Source of the DNA: Litsea cubeba
Lineage: Eukaryota; Streptophyta; Magnoliopsida; Laurales; Lauraceae
Length of the DNA: 64,000 nt
NCBI GenBank assembly: GCA_012931725.1
Contig: WHSA01001226.1
Span: 62,001-126,000, forward strand
Reading direction: 5' to 3'
Part shown: positions 44,501 through 56,934 of the stretch, piece by piece
Numbering within the stretch: position 1 is the stretch's first letter
How the letters are laid out: every line of letters begins with the position of its first letter
Made by a program: the position numbers and the translations under genes
The notes under the pieces: generated by a model
The model's database searches: none
Seen by the model: only the letters and a program-made list of their open reading frames with translations
Told to the model about the DNA's origin: nothing

Positions 44501-47500
44501 AAAGAGGAAGATAGGTTTAGTGAAGCGCCGAAGCCTTCCTAGTTGAGTCAATCCGAATAGCTTCTAGTTGAGTATGGATGATAGCCGAAGTGTGTCAGCA
44601 ATTCTCGATTCAATCTAAAACTGTCCCGTTGGATTCATCATCGAATCTGACCGCTTGAAAGCAGAAGTAGCAAAGTGAAGGTCAGATCCATCAATTCCTT
44701 TTCATCCTACACCGGCCGGCGCGCCTCTGAACAATTACATAATATAGATAGAAAGGAAGTCGCCTTTTAGACCGCCTGCCACCCAACAGCCTGACTTAGC
44801 CTTAGCTTTCGCCCTTGAATGAACTTCTAATAGATAGAGCGGCAACCGCTGTTGCTGTTGTGGGAATACCCTCAATAAGTAGCTAAGCGAAGAGGGTTCA
44901 GAAGAAAGTGAGATTCGAAATCGATTCAAGGAGATGGGCTCGATCTCAGCCGATTAGAACGACTCTTTCTTAGTTTCAGGTGAGCTAGCAGTGTTCGAGT
45001 GTTGAAAGCGGAATGAAAAAGATCGATGAGAAGGCGACGTTCTAAGAGGATGGAATCCCTTGTTATGTTATGATGGAGTTCAAGGCCAGTCTCGTATCTA
45101 TCTCAATCCTAGGAGGCAGTCAGAGAAGAAGCTGTTGCAAGAAAAAATAAGTATCCATATCCGTCTTGTAGCTCACTTCAGGCAATAGGAATAAAGAGAA
45201 TATCTTCAATGAATAGGGTTCCAAACCAGGCAGAAAAAGAAGAAGTAAAGGAAGAAGACCGCACCGAAGAAAAAGGCGGAGTGAATTTAGGGCAGAATCT
45301 AGGCGGGGCGAAGTCCAGAGAAATTCCTATCAAATCAAAGCGAGCACTAGTCTATTTCTTATTATCAACGCTTTCTTGAACTGTACTATTTCTTAGGATC
45401 AAAGGTTGCTTCCTCTTCTAGTGGGGGTAGAAACCATAGAGTAGCAAGCATGGCTCAGGCGGAAGCAGTAGTTTATGCTTGCCTTTCTCACTCTTCCATT
45501 GATCAGTGAAGTGGACTGCGGAAAGGCAGGGCAATAAGGTTGATAGATTGGTTTAGTGAAGCCGAGAAAGAGCCAATCAAGAACACCCTGGCTGTTATAG
45601 GCAAGAAGAAATCTTAGAAGAAAGCGGTGGTAGGATCCGGCGGTTGGAAAGCCTAACCGTACTGATTGCTTATAGTTGAGTTCAGAAGCGAATGCGAAGG
45701 CTAATAATTAAGATTAGACCGCCTCTTCTCCCAGATAAATAGAGTGGGGAATACGGACTAAACAGAAGGGTTTGATGGCATTTCGTCTCGGTAGGGCATC
45801 ATCCGCTTGAAAGGTTTAGTGTTCTATGAAAACCGAAGGAGATAGCTTCGATGAATAAGCATAAGAAAGAAAAGATTCCATTTCATAAGCAATTGAAAGG
45901 AGAAAGTAATCTTCCCCAAAGTTTATATTACGCAGGCTAGAAGAGCAGTTTGTGCCGTTGGCAAAGAGGAAGATAGGTTTAGTGAAGCGCCAAAGCCTTC
46001 CTAGTTGAGTCAATCCGAATAGCTTCTAGTTGAGTAAGGATGATAGCCGAAGTGTGTCAGCCATTCTCGATTCAATCTAAAACTGTCCCGTTGGATTCAT
46101 CATTCAATCTGACCGCTTGAAAGCTGAAGTGGCAAAGTGAAGGTTAGATCCATCAATTCCTCTTCATCTTATACTGGCCAGCGCGCCTCTGAACAATTAC
46201 TTAATATAGATAGAAAGGAAGTCGCCTTTTAGACTACCTACCACCCAACAGCCTGACTTAGCCTTAGCTTTCGCCCTTGAATGAACTTCTAATAGATAGA
46301 GCGGCAACCGCTGTTGCTGTTGTGGGAATACCCTCAATAAATAGCTAAGCGAAGAGGGTTCAGAAGAAAGAGAGATTGGAAATCGATTCAAGGAGATGGG
46401 CTCGATCTCAGCCGATTAGAACTACTCTTTCTTAGTTTCAGGTGAGCTAGCAGTGTTCGAGTGTTGAAAGCGGAATGAAAAAGATCGATGAGAAGGCGAC
46501 GTTCTAAGAGGATGGAATCCCTTGTTATGTTATGATGGAGTTCAAGGCCAGTCTCGTATCTATCTCAATCCTAGGAGGTAGTCAGAGAAGAAATTGTTGC
46601 AAGCAAAAACAAGTATCCGTATCCATCTTGTAGCTCACTTCAGGCAATAGGAGTAAAGAGAATATCTTCAATGAATAGGGTTCCAAACCAGGCAGAAGAA
46701 GAAGAAGACCGCACCGAAGAAAAAGGCGGAGTGAATTTAGGGCAGAGTTCAGGCGGGGCGAAGTCCAGAGAAATTCCTATCAAATCAAAGCGAGCACTAG
46801 TCTATTTCTTATTATCAATGCTTTCTTGAACTGTACTATTTCTTAGGGTCAAAGATTGCTTCCTCTTCTAGTGGGGGTAGAAACCATAGAGTAGCAAGCA
46901 CGGCTTAGGCGGAAGCAGTAGTTTATGCTTGCCTTTCTGACTCTTCCATTGATCAGTGAAGTGGACTACGGAAAGCCAGGGCAATAAGGTTGATAGATTG
47001 GTTTAGTGAAGCCGAGAAAGAGCTAATCAAGTACACCCTGATTCTTATAGGCAAGAAGAAATCTTAGAAGAAAGCGGTGGTAGGATCCGGCGGTAGGAAA
47101 GCCTAACCGTACTGATTGCTTATAGTTTAGTTCAGAAGCGAATGCGAAGGCTAATAATTAAGATTAGGCCGCCTCTTCTCCCAGATAAATAGAGTGGGGA
47201 AGACGGACTAAACAGAAGGGTTTGATGGCATTTCGTCTCGGCAGGGCATCATCCGCTTGAAAGGTTTAGTGTTCTATGAAAACCGAAGGAGATACCTTCG
47301 ATGAATAAGCATAAGAAAGAAAAGATTCCATTTCATAAGCAATTGAAAGGAGAAAGTAATCTTCCCCAAAGTTTATATTACTCAGGCTAGAAGAGCAATC
47401 AGTCTGTGCCGTTGGCAAAGCGGAAGATAGGTTTAGTGAAGCGCCGAAGCCTTCCTAGTTGAGTCAATCCGAATAGCTTCTAGTTGAGTAAGGATGATAG

Positions 47501-50500
47501 CCGAAGTGTGTCAGCCATTCTCGATTCAATCTAAAACTGTCCCGTTGGATTCATCATTCAATCTGACCGCTTGAAAGCTGAAGTGGCAAAGTGAAGGTCA
47601 GATCCATCAATTCCTTTTCATCCTACAGCGTGCCTCTGAACAATTACATAATATAGATAGAAAGGAAGTCGCCTTTTAGACTGCCTGCCACCCAACAGCC
47701 TGAGTTAGCCTTAGCTTTCGCCCTTGAATGAACTTCTAATAGATAGAGCGGCAACCGCTGTTGCTGTTGTGGGAATACCCTCAATAAGTAGCTAAGCGAA
47801 GAGGGTTCTGAAGAAGGAGAGATTGGAAATCGATTCAAGGAGTTGGGCTCGATCTCAGCCGATTAGAACGACTCTTTCTTTGTTTCAGGTGAGCTAGCAG
47901 TGTTCGAGTGTTGAAAGCGGAATGAAAAAGAACGATGAGAAGGCGACGTTCTAAGAGGATGGAATCCCTTGTTATGTTAGGATGGAGTTCAAGGCCAGTC
48001 TCGTATCTATCTCAATCCTAGGAGGCAGTCAGAGAAGAAGCTGTTGCAAGCAAAAACAAGTATCCGTACCCGTCTTGTAGCTCACTTCAGGCAATAGGAA
48101 TAAAGAGAATATCTTCAATGAATAGGGTTCCAAACCAGGCAGAAGAAGAAGAAGTAAAGGAAGAAGACCGCACCGAAGAAAAAGCCGGAGTGAATTTAGG
48201 GCAGAATCCAGGCGGGGCGAAGCGCAGAGAAATTCCTATCAAATCAAAGCGAGCACTAGTCTATTTCTTATTATCAACGCTTTCTTGAACTGTACTATTT
48301 CTTAGGATCAAAGGTTGCTTCCTCTTCTAGTGGGGGTAGAAACCATAGAGTAGCAAGCACGGCTTAGGCGGAAGCAGTAGTTTATGCTTGCCTTTCTGAC
48401 TCTTCCATTGATTAGTGACGTGGACTACGGAAAGGCAAGCCAATAAGGATGACAGATTGGTTTAGTGAAGCCGAGAAAGAGCCAATCAAGTACACCCTGG
48501 CTGTTATAGGCAAGAAGAAATCTTAGAAGAAAGCGGTGGTAGGATCTGGCGGTAGGAAAGCCTAACCGTAATGATTGCTTATAGTTGAGTTCAGAAGCGA
48601 ATGTGAAGGCTAATAATTAAGATTAGACCGAGCAGAAGGGTTTGATGGCATTTCGTCTCGGCAGGGCATCATCCGCTTGAAAGGTTTAGTGTTCTATGAA
48701 AACCGAAGGAGATAGCTTCGATGAATAAACATAAGAAAGAAAAGATTCCATTTCATAAGCAATTGAAAGGAGAAAGTAATCTTCCCCAAAGTTTATATTA
48801 CTCAGGCTAGAAGAGCAGTCTGTGCCGTTGGCAAAGAGGAAGATAGGTTTAGTGAAGCGCCGAAGCCTTCCTAGTTGAGTCAATCCGAATAGCTTCTAGT
48901 TGAGTAAGGATGATAGCCGAAGTGTGTCAGCCATTCTCGATTCAATCTAAAACTGTCCCGTTGGATTCATCATTCAATCTGACCGCTTGAAAGCTGAAGT
49001 GGGAAAGTGAAGGTCAGATCCATCAATTCCTTTTCATCCTACAGCGTGCCTCTGAACAATTACATAATATAGATAGAAAGGAAGTCGCCTTTTAGACCGC
49101 CTACCACCCAACAGCCTGACTTTGCCTTAGCTTTCGCCCTTGAATGAACTTCTAATAGATAGAGCGGCAACCGCTGTTGCTGTTGTGGGAATACCCTCAA
49201 TAAGTAGCTAAGCGAAGAGGGTTCAGAAGAAAGTGAGATTCGAAATCGATTCAAGGAGATGGGCTCGATCTCAGCCGATTAGAACGACTCTTTCTTAGTT
49301 TCAGGTGAGCTAGCAGTGTTCGAGTGTTGAAAGCGGAATGAAAAAGATCGATGAGAAGGCGACGTTCTAAGAGGATGGAATCCCTTGTTATGTTAGGATG
49401 GAGTTCAAGGCCAGTCTCGTATCTATCTCAATCCTAGGAGGCAGTCAGAGAAGAAGCTGTTGCAAGCAAAAACAAGTATCCGTATCCGTCTTGTAGCTCA
49501 CTTCAGGCAATAGGAATAAAGAGAATATCTTCAATGAATAGGGTTCCAAACCAGGCAGAAGAAGAAGAAGTAAAGGAAGATGACCGCACCGAAGAAAAAG
49601 GCGGAGTGAATTTAGGGCAGAATCCAGGCGGGGCGAAGTGCAGAGAAATTCCTATCAAATCAAAGCGAGCACTAGTCTATTTCTTATTATCAACGCTTTC
49701 TTGAACTGTACTATTTCTTAGGATCAAAGGTTGCTTCCTCTTCTAGTGGGGGTAGAAACCATAGAGTAGCAAGCACGGCTTAGGCGAAAGCAGTAGTTTA
49801 TGCTTGCCTTTCTGACTCTTCCATTGATCAGTGACGTGGACTACGGAAAGGCAGGGCAAATAAGGTTGATAGATTGGTTTAGTGAAGCCGAGAAAGAGCC
49901 AATCAAGTACACCCTGGCTGTTATAGGCAAGAAGAAATCTTAGAAGAAAGCGGTGGTAGGATCTGGCGGTAGGAAAGCCTAACCGTACTGATTGCTTATA
50001 GTTGAGTTCAGAAGCGAATGCGAAGGCTAATAATTAAGATTAGACCGAACAGAAGGGTTTGATGGCATTTCGTCTCGGCAGGGCATCATCCGCTTGAAAG
50101 GTTTAGTTTTCTATGAAAACCGAAGGAGATAGCTTCGATGAATAAGCATAAGAAAGAAAAGATTCCATTTCATAAGCAATTGAAAGGAGAAAGTAATCTT
50201 CCCCAAAGTTTATATTACTCAGGCTAGAAGAGCAGTCTGTGCCGTTGGCAAAGAGGAAGATAGGTTTAGTGAAGCGCCGAAGCCTTCCTAGTTGAGTCAA
50301 TCCGAATAGCTTCTAGTTGAGTAAGGATGATAGCCGAAGTGTGTCAGCCATTCTCGATTCAATCTAAAACTGTCCCGTTGGATTCATCATTCAATCTGAC
50401 CGCTTGAAAGCTGAAGTGGGAAAGTGAAGGTCAGATCCATCAATTCCTTTTCATCCTACAGCGTGCCTCTGAACAATTACATAATATAGATAGAAAGGAA

Positions 50501-51225
50501 GTCGCCTTTTAGACTGCCTGCCACCCAACAGCCTGACTTTGCCTTAGCTTTCGCCCTTGAATGAACTTCTAATAGATAGAGCGGCAACCGCTGTTGCTGT
50601 TGTGGGAATACCCTCAATAAGTAGCTAAGCGAAGAGGGTTCAGAAGAAAGTGAGATTCGAAATCGATTCAAGGAGATGGGCTCGATCTCAGCCGATTAGA
50701 ACGACTCTTTCTTAGTTTCAGGTGAGCTAGCAGTGTTCGAGTGTTGAAAGCGGAATGAAAAAGATCGATGAGAAGGCGACGTTCTAAGAGGATGGAATCC
50801 CTTGTTATGTTAGGATGGAGTTCAAGGCCAGTCTCGTATCTATCTCAATCCTAGGAGGCAGTCAGAGAAGAAGCTGTTGCAAGCAAAAACAAGTATCCGT
50901 ACCCGTCTTGTAGCTCACTTCAGGCAATAGGAATAAAGAGAATATCTTCAATGAATAGGGTTTCAAACCAGGCAGAAGAAGAAGAAGTAAAGGAAGAAGA
51001 CCGCACCGAAGAAAAAGGCGGAGTGAATTTAGGGCAGAATCCAGGCGGGGCGAAGTGCAGAGAAATTCCTATCAAATCAAAGCGAGCACTAGTCTATTTC
51101 TTATTATCAACGCTTTCTTGAACTGTACTATTTCTTAGGATCAAAGGTTGCTTCCTCTTCTAGTGGGGGTAGAAACGATAGAGTAGCAAGCACGGCTTAG
51201 GCGGAAGCAGTAGTTTATGCTTGCC
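41533..51225. repeat. Satellite array 4
   Basis: About 6.7 units are present, with unit starts at 42508, 43943, 45404, 46854, 48313, 49729 and 51146. Spacing varies (1435, 1461, 1450, 1459, 1416, 1417). From about 48630 the units lack about 39 bases (the CCTCTTCTCCCAGATAAAT region), a deletion shared with array 5. Two or three units near 47626-50460 also lack about nine bases around CTGGCCAGC. The first 16 bases are the right target site duplication of LINE-E. No gene is recognised. Confidence 0.95.
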
Positions 51226-53087
51226 TTTTTTTTTTTTCTTTTTTGAAGAGTAAGTTAGTTCTTCAATAGATCAAAAAATAAAATACAGAAAAGGAAGTCT
51301 ACCCTCCAAATAGGAGGGAAGAAACTTCGAAAGGGGCATACCCCTTTTTAACAAACCAAAATAAAACTACTCTAAGTCAAGCCCACAACCCGGGCATAGG
51401 TAGAAAATAAATGAGATAGTGCATCACTATTTATATGGGTTGAGGTTACAATATTTCTACTAAGAAACTTACTGAAGCGGGTAGAATGAGAATGTAACTG
51501 CGAAAACTGAACCCTGTCAAAACTTTGAACAACCGAATGGAGTTGACGCACCTGAAAGCGCACATTCCAATCCGATTTGGAAGGCTGGAGCAGAATCTTA
51601 TTTAAAGAAGAATCAGCCTCAATAGTGAAGTGACCAATATGACTTGGAACAAGTTGCAGAATATGGAGAACACCTGAATAGAAATTAAAATTTGGCTCAA
51701 GTTGTGCAGTGACTGGGATGTTGATATCTTGCCACAAAATACCAACCACTAGCTGTCCAATACTAGTAATGGACAGTCTCCATCCTTGATGCAACCCCTC
51801 TAATGGAATATGGATTGGATTTTGACCCTGTGCTGGAATATTCCAATGGCTAGCTATCTCCTCTGGCAGTTGTAACCCAAGATAAAGAACCCTGCGGCGT
51901 ACAATGTTCAGAATATTCTGAGTCACAGATCCAGATGTGTGTGCCTTCATTCTGAAAATTCTGCCATTTCTTTCAGCCCAAATGTGCCAAACAAAAGCAT
52001 TCACAACAAGTTTACCAAGAACTTGAATATCTTTCTTGCCTTGATCAAGCCGAAGGCTGACAGATTGCATAAAATCTAAGGGAGTCTCACTCTCACAAGG
52101 AGACAAATTCAACTTTGTGAGGATGGACGTCCAAACTGACTTGGAATACGGGCAATGGATCAGAAGATGTGAATCCGACTCCCATGTAGCTTCACATAAG
52201 ACACAGTTTGAATCACAAAGCACATTCCGTTGGAGAAGAAACTCCTTTGTTTTAAGCCTTCTTTTTAAAAACATCCAAGCACAGATTGAATGCTTTTTAA
52301 TACAACCTCTGAACCAAATCAAAGTAGGCCAATTGATGTGTGGATCAGTGATCCTGCAAACCATCTTATAAGCTGAAGTTAATGTAAATTGACCATTATC
52401 CTCTAATGTCCAAACAATTTCATCTTCAAAAGCAGGCCAAGGAACAATTTCCTGAGGAACAGTCTGAAAGATTTCCATAAGAGCATTGGACGTTGGGGTA
52501 GGAAATAACCAAGTACCAGCATGAAGAAAATGTTGAACACAAAAATCAGCACCAAGACCCAGATCATAAATTGCCCTCTCACCATAGCAATCTTTAAGCC
52601 GACCCCCATTCAACCAAGGATCCATCCAAAATTTTGTAAGATGGCCATTTCCAATCAGGAATTTTACATGGTCCTTAGCTAAAGGACGAAGAGCAAGAAT
52701 GCTTTTCCACCCCCATGAAGCATGATGCGGGATAGGAACATCCCAAAAGGACTTCCCACGAATGTATCTAGCATTTATCCATAAATTCCAGCAAGTTTTT
52801 TTGTTAAGAATAACATTCCAAACTTGCCTTAGCAGAGCTGCTTTAGAAGTGCCAAAGATAGAGCGAATGCCTAAACCTCCCATAGCAGTAGGCTGACAAA
52901 TAGAATCCCAAGCAATCGGATGAAGATAATTAGAAGACCAACAATTCCAGAAAAAATCCCTCACCTGACGATCAATGGCATGAAGAGCTGCTTTAGGAAG
53001 CATATAAACCGAAGCCCAGAATAGATGAAAGGAAGAAAGAGTAGATTTGATCAATTCAACTCTCCCTACATAAGAGAGTGCTTTAGC
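51226..53087 (-). mobile_element. LINE-F: 5'-truncated LINE
   Basis: This minus-strand element has poly(T) at 51226-51244 (with one C), the terminal stem TGAAGA/TCTTCA at 51244-51265, the 3' UTR stem AAAGGGG-CATA-CCCCTTT at 51330-51347 and the ORF2 C-terminal part up to 53087. There the poly(T) of LINE-G begins directly. The upstream part of LINE-F is nowhere in the window, so it was truncated on insertion or lost. Its protein differs clearly from LINE-G, so the two are separate lineages. Confidence 0.92.
51372..53087 (-). pseudogene. LINE-F ORF2 C-terminal fragment, open
   Basis: About 570 codons are open without interruption, from AKALSYVGRVELIKSTLSSF to a stop at 51372. Contents in order are the linker (AIDRQVRDFFWNCW, GGLGIRSIFGTSKAALLRQVW), FWMDPWLNGGRLKD, the zf-RVT region (CDSNCVLCEATWE, HLLIHC) and the RNase H-like tail (GWRLSITSIGQLVVGILWQD, IEADSS). 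Endonuclease and reverse transcriptase are absent and there is no ATG at the start, so it is a fragment. The lack of stops suggests a fairly recent insertion. Confidence 0.9.
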
Positions 53088-53331
53088 TTTTTTTTTTTTT
53101 TTTTTTTTTTGAAGAATAAGTTAGTTCTTCATTTCTGAAAAAAATAATAAATTACAATGGAATTCCAAGACCCAAACCGATCTCAGAAACTCCAAAATGG
53201 GGCATACCCCATAGAGCCAAAAAAAACCTACTAATCACCAATGAAACCTAAAATGCAATAAAACAAAATAAATGCCCACAGCCCGGGCTCCAAGCACAAA
53301 CGAAAAAATGCACTCCCTAAGAAAATCAATC

Positions 53332-56300
53332 CTAATCACAAAGAGATTTATACAGAGTTTCAAGATTACAAAAATTAATTGGAATTGTATCCACATTCCT
53401 ACTAATGAATTTACTGAATTTTAAAGTCTTCGAATGAATCAAAGAGAATTGCACCTGCGGAAAACTCTTAATAACAGCATGAACTCGCCTTGCTTGGAAC
53501 CGCTCCCTCCAATCTGATTGGGTAGGGTCCCGAAGCAGATGCTGAAGAGAAAGTTCTGCCTCAATTGTAATTAAGCTTTCAGTGTGTGGAAGTAGATGCA
53601 GAATTTGGAATACTCCTTCATAAAAATTGATCAACTGCGCAAGTTGCACATGCTTGGGATGATGGACATCTCTCCATAAAATGCCAACCAATACCTGATT
53701 AGTTGGGACTATGGATAATCTCCAACTGTTGCATCGCTCATCAGTCAAACTAGAAGAAGATAGTTGAACATGTGGAGGAATATTCCAATGGCAGTGAATG
53801 TTATCTGGTAAACTGATGCCCAGATAAAGAACCCGAGTAGTCACCACTTGGATTATTTTATGCAGAATTGATGCTCGAGTATTGGAGACTTGCTTGAATA
53901 TCCTGCCATTCCGCTCTGCCCAAATATGCCAAACAAAAGCATTGAAGAAGAGTTTTCCAAGTGTTAAAGCTCCTACCTCTTGCTGATCTAACCGAGATAT
54001 TACTGATTCTAGCAATTCAAGCACAGTATCACAGTGGACTGCCACCAAATTTAGCTTAGAAAGCAATAGATTCCAGATTTCTTGAGAATAAGGGCAGTGA
54101 ACCATAAGATGAGTAGCGGTCTCCCATGTGCAGTCACAAAGTACACAACATGAATCACAATCAACATTCCTTTGGAGCAGGAAGTCTTTGGTTTTCAGTC
54201 TTTCACGAAGAAGCATCCATGCACATACTGAATGTTTTTTAATGCATCCTTTAAACCAAATTGCAGAAGGCCAGTGGAGGTTCTGATTAGAGAAATTACA
54301 AATATAATTGTAAGAGGAGCGTAGAGTAAATTTCCCCTGATCTTCAAGAGTCCAAACAATTTCATCCTCAAAGTTTACCCATGGTTGGATCTCAGCAGGA
54401 ATTGTTTGTACAATATCCATCAGCTGATTCGAAGTCGGTGTAGGAAGATTCCACCCCTCATTCTGAATAAATTGGCTGACCTTGATGTCAGTACCCATCC
54501 CCAAATCATAGATTGCTCGATCACCATAACAGTCCTTTAATCGACCACCATTTAGCCAAGGATCAGTCCAGAAGTGAGTCAAATGGCCAGCCAACCGCTG
54601 CTGAATTTTGGAAAGAATAGGCTGGCAATCATTGAAGGTTAATCTTTTTGAAGATAACGGGATTCCCAGATATCTGATCGGGAACTTTGAAGTGGGAACA
54701 TTCAGGATTGAAGAAATACCCATTTCCTCGTCTTGACTGCAATTTGCTAAGAATAAAGCACTCTTGGACCAATTAACACCCAAGCCTGTGAATCTCTTGA
54801 ACTGCTCTAAAAAATGCTTAAGATTTGCTGCTGCAAGGAGAGAAGCTTTGCTAAAAACAATAAGATCATCAGCAAACATCAAATGTGAGATGGTAGTGGT
54901 CGATTTCACAAAGGGGGAAGGAATCAGATGGGAAGCAGCATAGTTATCCATCATGATAGAGAAAAACTCCATAACAATAGCAAAGAGAAAAGGAGAAAGA
55001 GGACACCCCTGCCTTAACCCTTTAGTGCTTTTGAAAAAACCTTCAGAACACCCATTGACCAGGACTGAGAACTGGGCATCAGTAACACAAGCCATAATCA
55101 ATTTTATAATATGAGCTGGAAAATGTAGAGCTGTAAGGGCTGCCTCAAGAAAATCCCATCGAACACTATCATAAGCCTTTGCAAGATCAATCTTTATGCA
55201 CATTCGAGGAGCTCCCCGAACTAAGTGAAAATTATGAACAAGATCTTGGGCTAAAAGAATGTTATCAGAAATATTTCTGCCTGGAACAAAAGCAGATTGC
55301 ATCGGACCCACAACCTTTGCTATAACTGGCTTCAATCTATTCATCAATATGCGGGCAATGATTTTATACAGCTCATTTGTTAGAGCAATAGGCCTGAATT
55401 TGTCCGGCGAGCTAGTATCTTCACCTTTGGGAACTAACACTATAAAAGTGTGCTTTAGCTGCCGTAGCATAGAACCATGCTTAAAAAAATCAATGATGCT
55501 GTCACAAACGTCATTCCCTATGATTGGCCAACACACTTTGAAAAAATGCGCATTGAATCCATCCGGACCAGGAGCTTTATTTGGGTTAGCAGTCTTTATA
55601 GATTCTTCAATTTCAGAAATTGTAACTAGTTGCATTAATAATTGTGCATCCACATCAGTAACATAAGCATGATGGTGAACAAAAGTGAGGTCCGGCTGCT
55701 GGCTTTCAATATAAGGAGCCATAATATTTTTAAAATGAGAGACAAAAGCTGCAGCTATACCAGGAGGATCCGTATAAGTGTTACCTTCCAAGTCCACAAT
55801 CTTAGATATGAAAGCCTGAGAATGCCGCTGACGCATAAGACGGTAGAAGTACTTGGTGTTACTATCACCCAAGTTTACCGCGAGATCTCTAGATCGCTGT
55901 TTATACATGCTTTCCTCAGCCAATAGAATATGATCAAGATGGTATCTTGCCAGTCGTTCCTCTTCTTGAAGGTTAATGTTATTTGGGTCTCCCACCAAAG
56001 AAGTTTGAACATCATTCAAGTGGATAGTGGCTTCTGATATTCTGTTAGATAAAGAAGAGTGTGCAGAAGTCCATTCAATGAGTTGCTGCTTAACCATCCT
56101 GAGCTTCCGAACCACCCTATACAAAGGAGTGCCATGGACATCAATATTCCATGCAGTTTGAACCATATCAAAGAATCCAGGCATTTTAACCCAATAGTTG
56201 AAATATCTGAAGGGAGCTTTAATGTTGGCCTTCTCATGAATAGAAAGCATTAAAGGAGTATGATCTGAGATACCAGGCATAAGAACCTCTCCGTGGAAAG

Positions 56301-56934
56301 GGTTTGTTTGTAGAAAGGCAGCATTCACCAAAACCCTATCTAACTTACTCTTAATTCTAGTTGCACCAATACTAGAATTAGACCAAGTGAAAGGAGACCC
56401 TTGAAGAGGAAGATCAACCAACCCCGCTTCTTGAATACAATCATTAAACTCAATAAGACCAGCAGCTCTTGGGAAGGATCCCCCAGATTTTTCATGAACC
56501 CACCGAATGGTATTGAAGTCACCAGCCACTATCCATGGTTTAGAAACAGTCCTGGAGCTAGCAAGAATAGTCTGCCAAAGATTCCGACGTTGCATGTAGT
56601 TATTGTAGCCATAGCACGCAGTGAATTCAAACATCATATTTCTATAGGTAACCTCACAATGAACTGCTTGAGCAGACTGCTGTAAAACATGAATGTAGAC
56701 CACTCTTGGATTCCAAAGAAACCAAATTCTAACCGAAGAGCATTCAGCAATATTTGAATGTTCAACCCATCCATTAGGCATAAATGAAGTAGCCACATAA
56801 TGAAGAGAGGAAGGTTTCACCTTTGTTTCAAGAAGCACAACCAGATCAAGCTTCAGCAATTTAATTTTATTTCTCAAATCTAAATGCATAGAGGGCCTAT
56901 TAAGGCCTCTAACATTCCATATGATGTACTTCAT
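53332..56934 (-). CDS. LINE-G ORF2: open but internally deleted
   Basis: This is an uninterrupted frame of about 1200 codons starting at the ATG of an ATGA overlap with ORF1 (MKYIIWNVRGLNRPS). The endonuclease is complete (LLETKVKPSS, GDFNTIRWVHEK, SDHTPLML), as is the reverse transcriptase (NKAPGPDGFNAHFF, KIDLAKAYDSV, FADDLIVFSKA). After QQRLAG the sequence jumps directly to HLTHFWTDPWLNGG, skipping about 140 residues (420 bases) present in LINE-B. The junction near 54586 has a GGC that fits both sides. The zf-RVT region (CDSCCVLCDCTWE, HLMVHC) and the RNase H-like tail follow. Catalytic residues remain, but loss of the region just after the reverse transcriptase probably impairs it (inference). 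Confidence 0.88.
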   Translation of the reverse strand: MKYIIWNVRGLNRPSMHLDLRNKIKLLKLDLVVLLETKVKPSSLHYVATSFMPNGWVEHSNIAECSSVRIWFLWNPRVVYIHVLQQSAQAVHCEVTYRNMMFEFTACYGYNNYMQRRNLWQTILASSRTVSKPWIVAGDFNTIRWVHEKSGGSFPRAAGLIEFNDCIQEAGLVDLPLQGSPFTWSNSSIGATRIKSKLDRVLVNAAFLQTNPFHGEVLMPGISDHTPLMLSIHEKANIKAPFRYFNYWVKMPGFFDMVQTAWNIDVHGTPLYRVVRKLRMVKQQLIEWTSAHSSLSNRISEATIHLNDVQTSLVGDPNNINLQEEERLARYHLDHILLAEESMYKQRSRDLAVNLGDSNTKYFYRLMRQRHSQAFISKIVDLEGNTYTDPPGIAAAFVSHFKNIMAPYIESQQPDLTFVHHHAYVTDVDAQLLMQLVTISEIEESIKTANPNKAPGPDGFNAHFFKVCWPIIGNDVCDSIIDFFKHGSMLRQLKHTFIVLVPKGEDTSSPDKFRPIALTNELYKIIARILMNRLKPVIAKVVGPMQSAFVPGRNISDNILLAQDLVHNFHLVRGAPRMCIKIDLAKAYDSVRWDFLEAALTALHFPAHIIKLIMACVTDAQFSVLVNGCSEGFFKSTKGLRQGCPLSPFLFAIVMEFFSIMMDNYAASHLIPSPFVKSTTTISHLMFADDLIVFSKASLLAAANLKHFLEQFKRFTGLGVNWSKSALFLANCSQDEEMGISSILNVPTSKFPIRYLGIPLSSKRLTFNDCQPILSKIQQRLAGHLTHFWTDPWLNGGRLKDCYGDRAIYDLGMGTDIKVSQFIQNEGWNLPTPTSNQLMDIVQTIPAEIQPWVNFEDEIVWTLEDQGKFTLRSSYNYICNFSNQNLHWPSAIWFKGCIKKHSVCAWMLLRERLKTKDFLLQRNVDCDSCCVLCDCTWETATHLMVHCPYSQEIWNLLLSKLNLVAVHCDTVLELLESVISRLDQQEVGALTLGKLFFNAFVWHIWAERNGRIFKQVSNTRASILHKIIQVVTTRVLYLGISLPDNIHCHWNIPPHVQLSSSSLTDERCNSWRLSIVPTNQVLVGILWRDVHHPKHVQLAQLINFYEGVFQILHLLPHTESLITIEAELSLQHLLRDPTQSDWRERFQARRVHAVIKSFPQVQFSLIHSKTLKFSKFISRNVDTIPINFCNLETLYKSLCD

